A stretch of DNA of 64,000 bases from Ahaetulla prasina (GCF_028640845.1 NC_080544.1:56209211-56273210), one strand, 5' to 3'; positions 1 through 12,576 are shown, counted from the stretch's first letter. Translations and numbers: made by a program. The notes: generated from the sequence alone by a model not told the origin.

Positions 1-329
1 GTAATCTCTAATGTTAAAAATCTAAAAAATATTAAGTACATATGGACTGCTATCAGAGATATCAGAACAGAGTATAGAAGCATGCCACATAACAGCATTT
101 TTTAAAAATAGCATGAATAGTTTGCATGAATTATTATTATTGAAGAAATGGATACCATATCCATATCCAACTTTTTAGTATATCAATTCTATGATTCAAC
201 TCCCAGAATCATGGAATTGAATCACATTTTTGGAGGGAGCTATTTGACATTTCTGTGTTCTGGAATACTGTCTCAAAAAAATTCCAACTCTTCAGCTTCA
301 GTCTTTCTGTGTTACTTTTTCAGTACTGA
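1..329. other. unannotated AT-rich sequence
   Basis: No repeat, RNA gene or coding signal recognised. Confidence 0.5.
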
Positions 330-943
330 TACTTTATTTATTTATTTGTTATAATTTGTCAAACAAAAACGAGAACAAGAATAAAAGAATAAAAATACAA
401 TGACAGGTGATAGGTATGTTAGAGCACTTATGCACGTCCTCTCTACTGACCACTTAAGTATGAAGTAAGGTCCACGGAAGTCAATTTGTGACTAAAGTGA
501 AAATTCGTATCTGAAACAACTGAATCAGGTAGAGCATTCCAGACTTTGACAATGCTATTACAGAAATCATATTTTTTACAGTCAAGCTTAGAATGATTTA
601 CATTGAGTTTAAAGCAGTTGTTAATGCGTGTATTATTGCAATTAAAACAAAAAACATTTACAGATAAAACATTAATACATGTAATTTTGTATGCAATACT
701 TAGGTCTGACCACAAGCGGTGCAGTTCTAAGTTATCCAAACCAAGAATTTCGAGCCTAGTAACATACGGAATTCTATTGTGTACAGAAGAGTGCAAGACT
801 TTTCTCATGAAATACTTCTTAAATCTGCTCAAGTGTACTGATGTCAGATATATATTGGGGATTCCAAACAGTTGAACAATATTCTAAGATTGGTCTAGCA
901 TAAGTTTTATAAGCTCTAATTAGCAATACAATGTTTTCAGAAA
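330..943 (-). mobile_element. LINE-A (Rex1/CR1-like non-LTR) 3' fragment
   Basis: This is the 3' end of a non-LTR retrotransposon read on the minus strand. The minus frame at 443-832 encodes a decayed reverse-transcriptase C-terminus with LEILGLDNLELHRL, YDFCNSIV and WNALPDSVVS. The same blocks recur in the copies at 40772-41650 and 48351-51145. The frame upstream, to about 943, continues with ARPILEYCSTVWNP. The 3' tail is a TTTA/TTTG run at about 330-345 (AAAT on the sense strand). The copy is 5'-truncated and old. I place the family in the Jockey/CR1/Rex1 group from the ARPILEY...VWNP and LELRRL blocks; the exact clade is uncertain. Confidence 0.75.
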
Positions 944-1269
944 AAAAAAACCTATGCAAAATTTTGATCTTTTGTCTTAGTTTTTGAGTCAAAAACAAAC
1001 AAACAAAAAAACAAAAAAACCCTTCCCCAAAATTTGTATATATATTTTCTGTGTGTTTGTGGTGGTATATTCATCCATTTCAAATAAAAAAGTCTGAGTG
1101 ACTAACAATACCTTTAAAAAGCTAGAAGCAATATAACAATATTATAAATAACATACATAGAAGCCAAGAAAACTAACAAACAACAATTAGCATAACCATG
1201 AAATGAACTTTACCACAAGGCCCCAAGCTCTAGAACAAAACCAGGTCTTCAAAATCTTACAAAAATCCA
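944..1269. other. A-rich unannotated sequence
   Basis: Contains A/AAAC-rich stretches near 940-1020. Nothing else recognised. Confidence 0.4.
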
Positions 1270-1625
1270 GCAGGGTCAAAGTGTGTCTGATTTCTGGGGA
1301 ACTCTGTTCCAGAGGATTGGCATTGTGACAAGGCTAGATCTGTCTGTCTCTATCAACATTGACTGGCATCATCCCCATAAGAAAGTGCTGTCCATCCAAA
1401 GTCCCAAAGCCTGTCCAGAAGAATATCATGGTTGCTGGTATCAAAAGCAGATGAGAAGTCAAGACAAACTATTCCCACCCTGCTTCTATCAGAGATCATC
1501 CAAGAGTCGATTCCATATCCAAGCCTGATTCCTGACTGGAAAAAGGAAAGGTACTGAAAGCAAAGGTTTGAAACTGCATAAAAAATGCCTAGAACAGCCA
1601 GATCCAGCAATGGGTCCAGCAATGG
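1270..1625 (-). mobile_element. L2-clade LINE fragment (RT core)
   Basis: Minus-strand translation at 1353-1622 gives FQSGIRLGYGID, then LDFSSAFDTSNHDILLDRL. These match the L2 reverse-transcriptase motifs FQSGFRPRYSTE and LDHSAAFDTIDHGILLRRL seen intact at 18719-20215. The fragment is old and frameshifted and is truncated at both ends. Confidence 0.75.
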
Positions 1626-2339
1626 TTTTGTCCATACTTATTCTTAATGCATATGATTTTTGTCCTTAAGATGTAAATTTTGCCCAGATTTTAGAATATA
1701 AATGAACATATAGAATATACTGATTTTGGAATTATAAATTCATACCAGATATATATCTTTGCCATCTGTATTGGCAACTACTTGCTATTTTCTTGAATCT
1801 TGATCATTGCATATGCCAAATATTCCTGAAGAAGACTAATGAAAAATGTGCATGGGTATTGTATAGTTTGCTACCTTCAGGTAACTAAATAATGCTCACC
1901 TAATAATTATATGTAGCATTGCGTATGTCTAAAAGATGAGATATAAATGTATAGGAACCAGACACAATATTTAATAAATGAAAGGGTTCCTTAGGATCAA
2001 ATAATTTCAAAAATAAATTATTTTAAATATTAAGTTGATTCTACTTTAATTATCATGTCTCATTTCATACTAGTGCAACTTGATCTAGGAAGTTGACACT
2101 CTTCTTCTTGGCATTTGCTTTCCTGGAAAAAGAGAGGGGGGAGAAAAGGGGGACCTTCAGAAGGAAGAGGCCAATGTTGCTACTTTGGCCTCATTAATGC
2201 AAAAAAAGGTGACAAGTAAATAAGGGTAAGAGCAAGTGTGGATGATCTCAAATTTGTTTGTTCCAATTCATTTTCTTTTGACATGGGGTGATGGCAGGAA
2301 ATGCAAAATCATGTAATTTCTCTTTCAAGTAGATATTAC
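1626..2339. other. unannotated AT-rich sequence
   Basis: No recognisable repeat or coding signal; a purine-rich patch lies at about 2133-2165. Confidence 0.4.
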
Positions 2340-2606
2340 TAATTGGTAATATAATTTCTATTTTATTTATTAATATAAATCCCACCTTTATTATTTCTAT
2401 ACATAATTCAGACTGATGAACACACCTAATACTTTTTCCTGCTCCTATTTTGTCTACCACAACAACCAACTTGTAAGGTGAGTTGGACTGAGAGAATATG
2501 ACTGGCCGAAAATCACCCATGGCTAAGGCAGGACTAGACTTTCATGGCTAAAGCAGGACTAGAACTCAGTCTCTTGATTTCTAGTCTGGTGCCTTAACCA
2601 CTAGAA
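2340..2606 (-). mobile_element. tRNA-derived SINE
   Basis: On the minus strand the 5' end near 2606 carries an A-box-like TCTAGTGGTTAAGGC and a B-box-like GAGTTCTAGTCCTG, separated as in a tRNA head. A body follows with CAGTCATATTCTCTCAGTCC, and the 3' end at about 2340-2370 is an AATAAATAAA-type tail. This matches a SINE common in squamates. A 20-bp segment with GGACTAGA is duplicated internally at about 2531-2563. Confidence 0.65.
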
Positions 2607-2869
2607 CAAAATGCCTCTTAAAACACACACAGAGAGAGATAATGTTATTAATTTACAAACTAGAGGCCCATAAATCCCAAGACTGAGATCAAAACCAGTT
2701 TTTAAGTGTTTTTTGGAACGCTAAGAGAAATATTGCTGTCCATATCTCTTGTCTGTGATCTACAAGGTATGTTTCCTCAGTCCCTTAACATGACAACATT
2801 TAACAGAAGGGATCTGAAGCAAACCCACTCTGCATGTGGGCAGAAACAGTTGGAGATAGAGTTGGAGTT

Positions 2870-3760
2870 CCCAGGTATTCAGGTCCTATTCCATGAAGAA
2901 CTTTATAGGTAATGGTCAGCACCTTGAATTACACCTGAAAGACTGGCAACCAATGCATAGCAATGGTGACATATGGTCATGCTGAAAGCTATCCATTACT
3001 ACACACGCTGTGTATTTCACCAGCTATAACTTTCAGATGACCTAGATGGCAAGCAGATGTGGAGCATATTGAAATAATGCAGTCATGAGATTACCAGGGT
3101 ATGTGTAGTTGGAAATCTAGAAAGCTATACACCAGTTTAAAATGGGAAACTGTTATCCCATTCAAGACCAATAATGGAAATTTTCCTGATCTGAGGGATG
3201 TGTGTGTGTGTGTGTGTGTCAAACACCACCAGTCAGTCTGGACAGGTTTGAACTAAAGTCTGTTATGTGTCATCAACACCTGAACAGCCTCACGACACTG
3301 GATCAATACATTGACAGCTTCAGCTGCACAGGTCAGGGTTGAGCTACAAAACTGAGTATCATCAGCATACTAATAAATAGTTCATTCAACATACTGAACA
3401 AAAACGTACAGATAACCTCACCCAATCCTTTTATGTAAATTTTAAACAGGAGAGGGGAGACTGTCAAGCCCTGAAACACCCCACAAATGAGGGATCACAG
3501 GCATGACATTTCCTTCATTAACACCAACTAACCGCTGAGGAAGGAAGTGAACCATTGCAATTCAGTGTCTCCCATTCTCAAAACCTACAGCAGGTCCAGA
3601 AGGATATTGTGAGTGATATATCAAAAGGCACTGAGAGATCATGGAGTATCACAATGGATATACCACCCATTCCAGCTGTGCCAAAGGTCATCATCAACCA
3701 TGGTTGTTTTTGTACTGTATCCCAGTTTGAAACCCAACTGAAATGAGTGCAGATAAATAA
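2870..3760 (-). mobile_element. old L2-clade LINE fragment
   Basis: The order of degraded segments follows the long L2 copy at 18464-20285: the stretch around 2905-2955, the ATCATCAGCATAC segment near 3360, the TTAAACAGGAGAGG segment near 3443, and a block ending near 3740 with the FQSG region. All are minus strand and riddled with indels. A (TG)10 microsatellite sits at 3199-3219. This older L2 subfamily differs from the 14-20 kb copies. Confidence 0.7.
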
Positions 3761-5479
3761 TTACACAGTATACAGTGTTTGTTGATAGTTTGGGTTCTAT
3801 GGAACAATATAAGAATAGATCAGACATAGATACTCACTGAATTAACATTAAACAGTGTATCTTTAGTTCCTAGCAAAAATGCATATTATTGATTTAAATA
3901 AGGCTCATGTTAAGACTTACTGCATATACCTGTTTCAACATGCACATGTTTATACAAACATCTGGTATATATTTTTTTAGTTTTCTGGAAAAAAAATGTT
4001 ACCACAATAACATCCTTATGAGATACAACAATAGAGTAGAAAAAAAATATCAAGCCTTCTAGAAAAGTTGTACTAGTAAAAAATGTGTGGGACATTGACT
4101 CTTCTCTACCCTGAGGTCTAAATAACTGTCCAAATGAATAGCTTTGTACTGTTGTATCCAAGTTAAATGTACATAGAAGAAAACACTACTGTGCTATCTA
4201 ATGGAAAAGATGAGTATTTTAATTGAATACATATTGAAGTGCATAAAGACTCAACTAATACTTTGCTTATTGGTTATTTGTACAACCATCTGATGATGAA
4301 AGTCAAACCAATCAGAACTCTTTCCTATATTTCATGTCATTCAAGAGAACAGGATAAACAAAGTCAAATCGTAAGTTTTATTTTGGTTTTGAAGCATTGG
4401 AGCTTTCCATTCCATTCTAAAATATTACTTATTTAAATGTAATTGAAAATCATCTAAGAACAAAGACGACAGAGTAGTTGAAACCTGAACAGGAGAATAT
4501 TATTTTTCATTCTTAAGCCAGATGATGCTTGAAATGATATTACTTTCCATTGTACAAATGGAACTCCACAGGTATTTTCAGATAGCTAGCGGTAGGATTA
4601 AAGGATTTGACTTTCAAGCCTTTGACTTTGGGATCTTTGGAACATTTTTATGCTTTCATGATGGACAGAAAACTGTATTGTTAAAAAATATGCTTATTCT
4701 AGTACAAGGTGCCCTGAGGAAAGCTGTGCAATTTCAAATCTTGCCTGCCAAGAAATAAAGAGGTTTTGTTTCTCACAATGAGAATAAGCTGAAATGACAA
4801 GGTGTTAGTCAGGATTCCCAGAAAGAAAAAAATGGTAAATATATCAGAAATATTGGGGGGGAAATTACTAGAGTCATGGCTCTTTTACAAGTACTTCGTT
4901 TTTTTGCCTGTGATTTGGTCTTATTATGCTTACAGGTATCTTTGGTTAGTTACTGGTTGCTGAGCTTCCAGCTCTCAGAAAGTTGTCTAATTCCTATTTT
5001 ACATTACAGTTTTATACATTCTCATTTAACCAGTAATAATTGGTGTTGTCTGCTGAATAAATATGACCTAATCTTCCATTATTTTACTTTTTATCGCATA
5101 GGTTAAATTATTCTAATGCTTTTGAATATTACAGGACATTAAGTCTTTCTCAAGGTGCCAAGGAACACAGTTTCTTATTCATGAAGTGCAAAGATGCGCA
5201 CAAAAGAAGGAAGCAATGCATTTTTAAATAAGTACTTTTATGAGGAAGGAGTATTATGTATGTTTGCCATCGTGAGATATTTATAACAATAATAACGGGA
5301 TATTTTTAAAAAAAATCTAAAAAAATTAAGCTCATTACATTTATAGGAGTTATTCTACACCTTCCAATTTGGCATATGCTTGCAGTCTTATTTATGCTTA
5401 TGAATTTATGAGTAATTTGCAACTTTGCATACCCATCCTGGAAACTTGATGGAGTGACAGTTGTAATATTTATTTAATT
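3761..5479. other. unannotated AT-rich sequence
   Basis: About 1.7 kb of AT-rich sequence with only short chance ORFs of under 85 codons. No repeat family recognised. Confidence 0.4.
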
Positions 5480-5590
5480 TTTAAATTTATTCATTTGTTC
5501 AATTTATATGCCTCTCATGTCAATATTGAATGACTCTAGTGTAGGCAGCTTGCAACATCATAAAAATGGGAATATAAAACATTAAACATT
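5480..5590 (-). mobile_element. possible decayed LINE (L2/CR1-like) 3' end
   Basis: A TTTATATGCC motif, then a region ending GCAGCTTGCAACAT followed by an A-rich stretch, resembles the 3' terminal hairpin of L2/CR1-type LINEs in minus orientation. Divergence is high and the call rests on a short match. Confidence 0.3.
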
Positions 5591-6683
5591 AACTGTAGCT
5601 TAGGGCATGCAACTGAGTTATTTTTACTCATAATAGGTGATGACTTCCAGGATCTTTTATAGTTCCTTCCCAGCCATCCAAACTTTAGTGTGTCAAACAC
5701 ATCTATTTACTATTTTAAAAAATTATAACAGCTCTCAAAGTCAGAGTGAATTAGAAAAATAACAAGTTCATAAATTATCTCCCTGTATTTGTATATTCCC
5801 AAACACACATATTAGCCAATTAACTTTCATATTAAACAAGGACATTTTTTTCACTTCACACATTTTTACTTAAAGAACCATGCTACTACTTCTCATATTC
5901 CTATTGTCTACATGGCTTTATGCATTGATTTATTTAAACCCACCTATTACTGCAGAGATGGGATATTTCTAATCTGAAATGAAAGCTTTAATCGATTAAG
6001 TGTGCAATTTAATAGATTAGTCTTGGCAATCTTGTTGGCATATATATGGAAAAGAATATTGTAATACATCCAGAAAGCTACTTCTTGATAAATATCCATA
6101 GGGTTTTGCTATGAAATTTGTAACACCAGAAATATAAAATGAAATTAAAATAAACTCTGTATCAAACACTGTTATACAGGTATTCTTTCAAAACACCATA
6201 TATTATTAAACCTGTCAGTCAAAGAACAATGAAATATTTCATGTAACTCATTTTTAAGAGAAGATTTCAATAGCTTTCCAAGAGAGGTGTCTATTGCAGT
6301 CCATGAGATAGCTGGCATATGATAGAATTAAGTATTTCAAGCTATGTGGATCTGATTTTGGAGGTTCAGAGAATTAGATAAACACAAATAAGAAAATTGA
6401 GAAACAAATATATAAAATACCTTTTACTGTTAAACCTAGATTTACCCTTGCTGTTCTGCATCCTGCATTCAAAAAAATATAGCACTAAGTTGTCTGGCTG
6501 TTTCCTCCCCCCCCCCCGTCCATTCTTCATGTAGAGTTATTGAAAGAAAGTGGGGGAGATGATGAAATGAACTCTTGTTGGGGTTGTGCTCTTGGAAAAT
6601 ACTGGGACCTTTGCTAGTTTAAACTGTGTTGCAACTTTTGCATATGCCATTTACCAGGCAAAAATATTGCACACCTTCAAAAC
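5591..6683. other. unannotated AT-rich sequence
   Basis: No family recognised. A homopolymer C run lies near 6507-6518, and a TAAT/ATTA-rich non-repetitive patch near 5975-6035. Confidence 0.4.
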
Positions 6684-6760
6684 TAGATATAGAGGTAGGT
6701 AGATAGGTAGGTAGGTAGGTAGGTAGGTGGCTGGGTGGATGGATGGATGGATGGATAGAT

Positions 6761-6827
<67 letters not shown>

Positions 6828-6837
6828 GATAGATAGT
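6684..6837 (+). repeat. compound GGTA/GGAT/AGAT tetranucleotide microsatellite
   Basis: Runs of GGTA, then GGAT, then about 17 AGAT units with GATG interruptions. The chance ORF across it is only the repeat translated. Confidence 0.95.
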
Positions 6838-6856
6838 AAATAGATGATAAAGAATA

Positions 6857-7066
6857 GTTTTTCTTTTTTTATATAAATAATTTTTATTAAACATATTTCA
6901 ATCTTTACACCACATTTCCACTCTTTACAGAATTTCAGTATTGGTATGACTCATATATACATAGTTTAGAGAATAATTTTTCAATTGTACATATATTTTT
7001 TTTAAAAAAACCCACCTCCCAGTCCTTTTCATCTTTTATTTAAAAAAAAAAAAGAGAGAGAAACAT
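6857..7066 (-). mobile_element. 5'-truncated L1-like 3' UTR insertion
   Basis: On the minus strand there is a G-rich tract (GACTGGGAGGTGGG) followed by AT-rich sequence and an A-rich tail at 6857-6890, which is the usual layout of an L1 3' UTR. The 9-mer TAAAGAATA flanks it at 6848-6856 and 7067-7075 as a candidate TSD. No coding sequence remains, so the L1 assignment rests on layout and TSD. Confidence 0.45.
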
Positions 7067-7556
7067 TAAAGAATAAATGAGAGGCCTTTTCATTAAAACA
7101 AAGAAAGAAAATGTAAAGTTTGGCAAAACAAAGAGAATCTTAATAAACAAGAAAAATAAGCTGCTAAGTAAGAGATCTTGAAAAAATGTAAAAAAGTAAC
7201 TGAAAGAGACAGCTGATGAAAGAATTGCAAGGTAAACAATTAAGGTTACTAGAAATGGAAGGAGTACAAAAGAAAATATAAATGGCTGAATAGAAGGATT
7301 TTAAACATATAAATAAATTATGCAAATATTTATCCTATCAGCAGTAAAGGAGGCTAATTTTTTACATTTAAGATCAGAAATCACAGAACATTTTTAAAGA
7401 ATATATTTCATGATTAATGAAATGATGAAGTTGTTTGTGAAGAAATATATTGAAATGTCTATAAAAAATAATGACCAACATAGAGATATTTTAAGAAATC
7501 AGATAACTATCAAAGAAACAAACAAGACAATAAAAAAAAATTAGACTTGTAAAAGC
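7067..7556. other. A-rich sequence, possibly L1 ORF1-derived
   Basis: A-rich, lysine-coding-like composition on the plus strand, just upstream of a CR1 insertion and of plus-strand L1 ORF2 pieces at 8880-9975. It could be L1 ORF1 of the same element, but no diagnostic motif was found. Confidence 0.25.
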
Positions 7557-8657
7557 AGATGGGTCCAGTTGCGCTAATATGTGTGTTAGACAGCACCACC
7601 ACCAGATGGATTCGTAATTGGCTGACCAACCGCACTCAACGTGTAGTCCTCAACGGAACTACATCCACATGGAGGGAAGTATGCAGTGGAGTACCCCAAG
7701 GCTCTGTTTTAGGCCCAGTACTCTTCAACATCTTCATCAATGACTTGGACGAGGGGATAGATGGGGAACTCATCAAATTTGCAGATGACACCAAGCTGGC
7801 AGGAATAGCCAACACTCCAGAAGATAGGGTCAAGTTACAGAAAGATCTTGACAGACTTGAACATTGGGCGCTATCTAACAAAATGAAATTCAACAGTGAA
7901 AAAGTAAGGTTCTACATTTAGGCCAAAAAAACAAAATGCACCAGTACCGTATATGTGGTACCTTGCTCAATAGTAGTACCTGTGAGAGGGATCTTGGAGT
8001 CCTAGTGGATAACCATTTAGATATGAGCCAGCAGTGTGCAGCAGCTGTTAAAAAGCCAACACAGTTCTGGGCTGCATAAACAGAGGATAGAATCAAGATC
8101 ACGTGAAGTGTTAGTGCCACTTTATAATGCCTTGGTAAGGCCACACTTGGAATATTGCATCCAGTTTTGGTCGCCACGATGTAAAAGATGTTGAGACTCT
8201 AGAAAGAGTGCAGAGAAGAGCAACAAAGATGATTAGGGACTGGAGGATAAAACATATGAAGAACGGTTGCAGGAACTGGGTATGTCTAGTTTAACAAAAG
8301 AAGGACTAGGGGAGACATGATAGCTGTGTTCCAATATCTTAGGGGCTGCCACAAAGAAGAGAGTCAGGCTTTTCACCAAAGCACCTGAGAACAAGAAGCA
8401 ATGGGTGGAAACTGGTCAAAGAAAGAAGCAACTTAGAACTAAGGAGAAATTTCCTGACAGTTAGAACAATTAATAAGTGGAAGGACTTGCCTTCAGAAGT
8501 TGTGAATGCTCCAACACTGGAAATTTTTAAGAAAATGTTGGATAACCATCTGACTGAGATGGTGTAGGGTTTCCTGCCTGGGCAGGGGGTTGGACTAGAA
8601 GGCCTCCAAGGTCCCTTCCAACTCTGATGTTATGTTATGTTATGTTATGTTATGTTA
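7557..8657 (+). mobile_element. CR1 LINE, 3' half of ORF2 plus 3' UTR
   Basis: The plus-strand frame at 7559-7921 encodes a CR1 reverse-transcriptase segment: [24 protein letters not shown] (about residue 44) and the catalytic FADD (residues 74-77). Beyond 7921 the ORF is broken by single-base deletions, visible against the cleaner copy at 36400-37322. The 3' end has the CR1 terminus GGCCTCCAAGGTCCCTTCC and then a pentanucleotide tail. Both LINE ends are as expected for 5' truncation by target-primed reverse transcription. It is non-functional. Confidence 0.93.
8627..8657 (+). repeat. (TTATG)n microsatellite at CR1 3' end
   Basis: About six pentanucleotide units directly follow the CR1 terminal motif. 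CR1 3' ends in snakes are known to carry such microsatellite tails. Confidence 0.9.
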
Positions 8658-8812
8658 ATAGAAATACAAAGATTTTTTTTTAAAAAAAACCTGCTGAAAC
8701 CACTGATGAACACAATGAATAAAATCAGAAGATTAAGGTGAGACTGACAACATAGAAAAAAGCAAAGAGCGCTTTGATTTACAAAGCAGCGATACATAGA
8801 AAACATAGGTAT

Positions 8813-8861
8813 ACCAATTTCTTTATTGAATGTATAGACCAATTTCTTTATTGAATGTAGA
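8813..8861 (+). repeat. short tandem duplication (about 26 bp x2)
   Basis: The block beginning ACCAATTTCTTTATTGAATG occurs twice in a row with nearly no divergence. Confidence 0.85.
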
Positions 8862-8879
8862 CTATTCACAAAAATAGTT

Positions 8880-9470
8880 TGAATGCCTGAGGAAATCACC
8901 TCAGATATAACATGCATCAACCAAACAAGTTGTATTCCAATAAGAAACATCATGGATAATAGTTAATCAATAGGCAAGTGTCCATTCCTATTGGCAGAAT
9001 AATTCCTAGAGAAGCGGTCAAAGACTGGGGTGAAAACATGTGTAAGTGCCAAAATAACAACAACTTTTATACAGCCAATGCAGCACTCTCAGTAGGTTTT
9101 CAAACAAGCTAAGGCACCTTTTCCCTTATTATTTATTATTGGTTTAGAAATGGCAGAAAAATAACTGAACTGACAAACAAATATCTGTACATAAAATCCA
9201 AGGAGAGCAATAAGCTAAAATGTTATGTAGATCATGTAGTATTAACAGAACCACAAGGGCAATAAACAGTAGATGAAAATAATCCATAACTCTGAAGAAT
9301 TCATTACAAAAAAGAAAAAAAAATCAGTATACAGTAAGCAAAAATAATCACAGACATTTAAGACAAGATTTGTTGTGCAATTGCATCTGACAGGCAATAA
9401 TCAAGAAATACATATCAAAACAATTCAAGAGATCTTGAAAGATGGAATAACTTAGAACCTTTTTGTCTAT
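8880..9470 (+). mobile_element. L1 LINE ORF2 fragment
   Basis: With frameshifts, the plus strand reads AALSVGFQ, then APFPLLFIIGLEMAEK, then KLKCYVDHVVL. These correspond to the L1 ORF2 blocks RQGCPLSPLLFIIALE and KLKxYADDVVL. The catalytic ADD has become VDH. The L1 resumes after a Penelope-derived insertion at 9599. Confidence 0.65.
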
Positions 9471-9598
9471 GGAGATTCTCAGTCATCCAGGTCATGGTTC
9501 AACTGAAGAAGCTTCTCGGATGAGAAGCAAAATATCTTCAAAGGAAAAACCAGAATGTCCAGTTGCCACTTGAAAAAGTACCTTTGGGTTAAAGCCTT
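9471..9598 (+). mobile_element. Penelope-like element 3' remnant
   Basis: Contains the segment GAAGAAGCTTCTCGGATGAG followed by the TCCAGTTGCCACTTGAAAAA stretch. The same string order recurs at 57080-57165 behind a GIY-YIG ORF. The left part, GGAGATTCTCAGTCATCCAG, matches the left end of the 55792 element. It appears inserted into the L1 fragment. Confidence 0.6.
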
Positions 9599-9975
9599 TT
9601 TGGTTGGGATCAATTATAATTATCAAAAAGATTGTATTCCTCAAAATCAATTATCTGTGTTGAATGGTGCAAATTCCAATTCCAGAAAAAAATTACATGA
9701 TTGGTAAGAAACAATAAGACAAAATGTATATGGAGTAGGGAAAAAGAATCTTAGAATCAAACTTAATGTTTTACAAGACTCAAATGATAAAGCTGAGCTT
9801 GCTCTTCCGAATTGCAAATTCTATTACAGAGCAGGATGTTTGTCCTGGTTAGGAGAATGGATTAAATCTCCAAATGATAAATGTCAGTATTGGAAGGAGC
9901 TTAGCTTTCTTGCCTTCTTTGCAACCTTTTAAAGTTTTAGTTAACAGGACCCATTTTCCAAATTTTAAAGGGACA
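9599..9975 (+). mobile_element. L1 LINE ORF2 fragment (continuation)
   Basis: The plus strand reads KIKLNVLQDS..AELALPNCKFYY and SWLGEWIKSPN in pieces, corresponding to the L1 ORF2 block near FALPNLKLYYxAxxLxWLKEW. It continues the element at 8880-9470, so the Penelope piece splits one L1. Confidence 0.6.
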
Positions 9976-12178
9976 GGACCTTTAAAATAATTTCTTTTCA
10001 ATGTAGATTACATCAAAATATTTTAGCCACATATAATTCCAAAACTATTATATTATTGGCATACATTATCTCTGCATCACTCACTTCCCAGATATCCACC
10101 ATATGATTAGAAAACAAAATTGTACCAGGCTTTTCATTTTCAAATAATAAACTCCAAAATTAGACTCAAAATCCAAAATTATACCATCATTCACAATTAA
10201 ATATTATGAATACTGCATACATATTGTATAAATATTGTTTGGAGGTACCGTGAAAAACCATTTGGGAATATTGGTCATTTCCTAGAATTTTGCATATATA
10301 TTTTTTTACTTTACACAATTATACTTAAGAACTGCAATACATTTTAATTACCATTACAAATACCTGCAGGCTTCAGTTAAATGGAAGTCAGTGTTGAATC
10401 CCATTGCTAATTAAATTTCACTCACTATTTCCTTCACCTGAAGGCCCTTAAGAAGATTGTGTTTGTTAAATGTCTTTCAGCCAAATAACCACTTATTTAA
10501 TTTTAAACTAAATATTTTATTCAGCCCTGGAAACAATCTTTTCTCTACAGGGAGTGGGGGCAAATTGTTATTGGGTTGTCATTTAGAAAATGTATTCACT
10601 ACTTCTAGTTAAAAAAAAGAAAAGAAAAACAAACCACTTATTTTTCCAGGAAAGGTGTGTGTCTGTATTCAAGTGTAAGGCTTTCCCCCCTTTTCCCTTC
10701 TAATCCATAATTATTTCAGCACTGATTATATAAAGGACAGATTGAGAATGTCTATATTTGTAACAATTAATCAGAAACATTTTCATCACCACTGAAAAAT
10801 ACTAATCTTAAAACATATTTAATAATTCTACTTAAAGCAAATGCCCTCTCAATTATATTAGAATTAGATTGAAAATATGCTGTTTTGCTTTTTTAAATAA
10901 GCAACACAATTCTATCTGTCGCTTTGAAATTTTTTGTTTTCCACACTTTATATAACAAGGAATCATCTTTTTTTGGGGGGTGGGGTGGGGTAATGTTTTG
11001 ACATTATTCTACACAATCCAATATTGATTATCTTTTGGGGTGATGCACATGTTTCTGAATATCTGCATGTGCATCTTTTGTATGCAGCACTTCTTATATT
11101 CAATTAAAATATATGTGTAATGGGTGTATCAAGGTTGATGATAGCTTTTTTTTTTTGGCATCTTTTTTCCTTTCATACTACAAATATCAAATGAGTCTGA
11201 AGTTCAATTGCTTCATGTAAATTCTGTACATATCTCTTTGTTAAAAGACAGCTTTGCTGCAACTCCTCCCTTTAGAGCGTTAGAAATAGATTTTAGTTCC
11301 TAGTTGGAGATATGCCAAGTAACACTTTAAATTACATAATAAATTAGACATTATTGGATCCCGCCCAGTCCATTGCCTCACTAAAAGGAGCTTCTAATCT
11401 TGTTGGCATTAACGTGGGAAATTATCTGCTGGTAATTTTGTTCCGATAGAGAAGCTCAGGGCACCAGTCAGTGTACGAGCTCTCCAAGGACTTCCTGAAA
11501 GAAACCATTAAAGTGTTGCAACTTTTAGCTTAGACTGAAGGCAAGGCAAGATAAAAAGAAGTACCTTAATTTAATATATGGCATGGAAAACAGAGAAAAG
11601 TTTTCACTTTCTCACACAGTGTTAATTAAGGATCATTCTTTAAAATGGATCACATGGAGGTTCAGCATTGATTTAAAAAGAATTTCTATACCTAAAATAG
11701 ACAAAAAGTAGAAATAGCTATCCACAGCTGCCTAAGAATCCCCAACTGATATATTTTTAAAACTGGAGAGAAAGTAATGACAAATCACATTCATATTCAG
11801 CTAAGAATACTACATAATTATATCAATGTAGCAGCTAGGAACCAAGCTCTCTTGAGGATGTTTTCACCTATTTAAGAGGGAACTAGGAAAATTCATGCAG
11901 AATTGTGCTTGCAGAAGTTGGGTAGCTAAAAAAAATTGAACAAATCAAAGTGCATCATTCAAAGCAACAGCATCTGGAAGAGTAATCAAACTGACAAGAT
12001 ATCAGATGGAAAAAAAGAACATTGTAATGCAAACCCAGCCCATTTTGTACATAAATTAGCATCTCTCTCTCTCTTGCTCTCTCTGACAGACAGACAAATA
12101 GGCAGGTTTAGTAGACAACATAGCTTAATATCAGCAATTGAAGAACATTAGCATAATTCTTTCCATACTTTTGAGATT
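9976..12178. other. largely unique AT-rich sequence
   Basis: About 2.2 kb with no recognised repeat. A less AT-rich, low-repeat stretch at about 11340-11510 looks like possible conserved non-coding DNA, from composition only. Confidence 0.4.
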
Positions 12179-12198
12179 GTGTGTGTGTGTGTGTGTGT
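12179..12198 (+). repeat. (GT)n microsatellite
   Basis: About ten GT units immediately left of a hAT insertion; they may obscure its target-site duplication. Confidence 0.9.
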
Positions 12199-12200
12199 AT

Positions 12201-12489
12201 CAGTGGTGAGTTTCAAAAATTTTTACTACCGGTTCTGTGGGTGTGACTTGGTGGGTGTGGCATGGCTTGGTAGGCATGGTTTGGTGAATGTGCAAGGATA
12301 CTCTAAAATCTCCATTCCCACCCCACTCCAGGGTAAAATCCCCATTTCCTCCCCATCAGTTGGGAATTGGGAGGCAGAGAATAGATAGGGGTGGGGCCAG
12401 TCAGAATTTTTACACCGGTTCTTTGAACTACTCAAAATTTCCGCTACTGGTTCTTCCGAACTGCTCAGAACTTCAGAAACCCACCTCTG
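12201..12489 (+). mobile_element. non-autonomous hAT element (ACCGGTT family)
   Basis: 289-bp element with imperfect terminal inverted repeats: CAGTGGTGAGTTTC at the left and GAAACCCACCTCTG at the right. The subterminal region has TACCGGTTCTGTGGGTGTG and its inverted counterpart near 12410. The expected 8-bp TSD would be GTGTGTAT / ATATATTT, which has decayed because it lies in the GT repeat. No transposase. Confidence 0.85.
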
Positions 12490-12532
12490 ATATATTTATG
12501 TGTATATACATTCCAATGTTGTATTTGTTTAA

Positions 12533-12576
12533 TTTATTATTAAACAAATTAATTTATTATTAAACAAATTAATTGA
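12533..12576 (+). repeat. tandem duplication of an AT-rich 20-mer
   Basis: TTTATTATTAAACAAATTAA is repeated head to tail. Confidence 0.8.
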
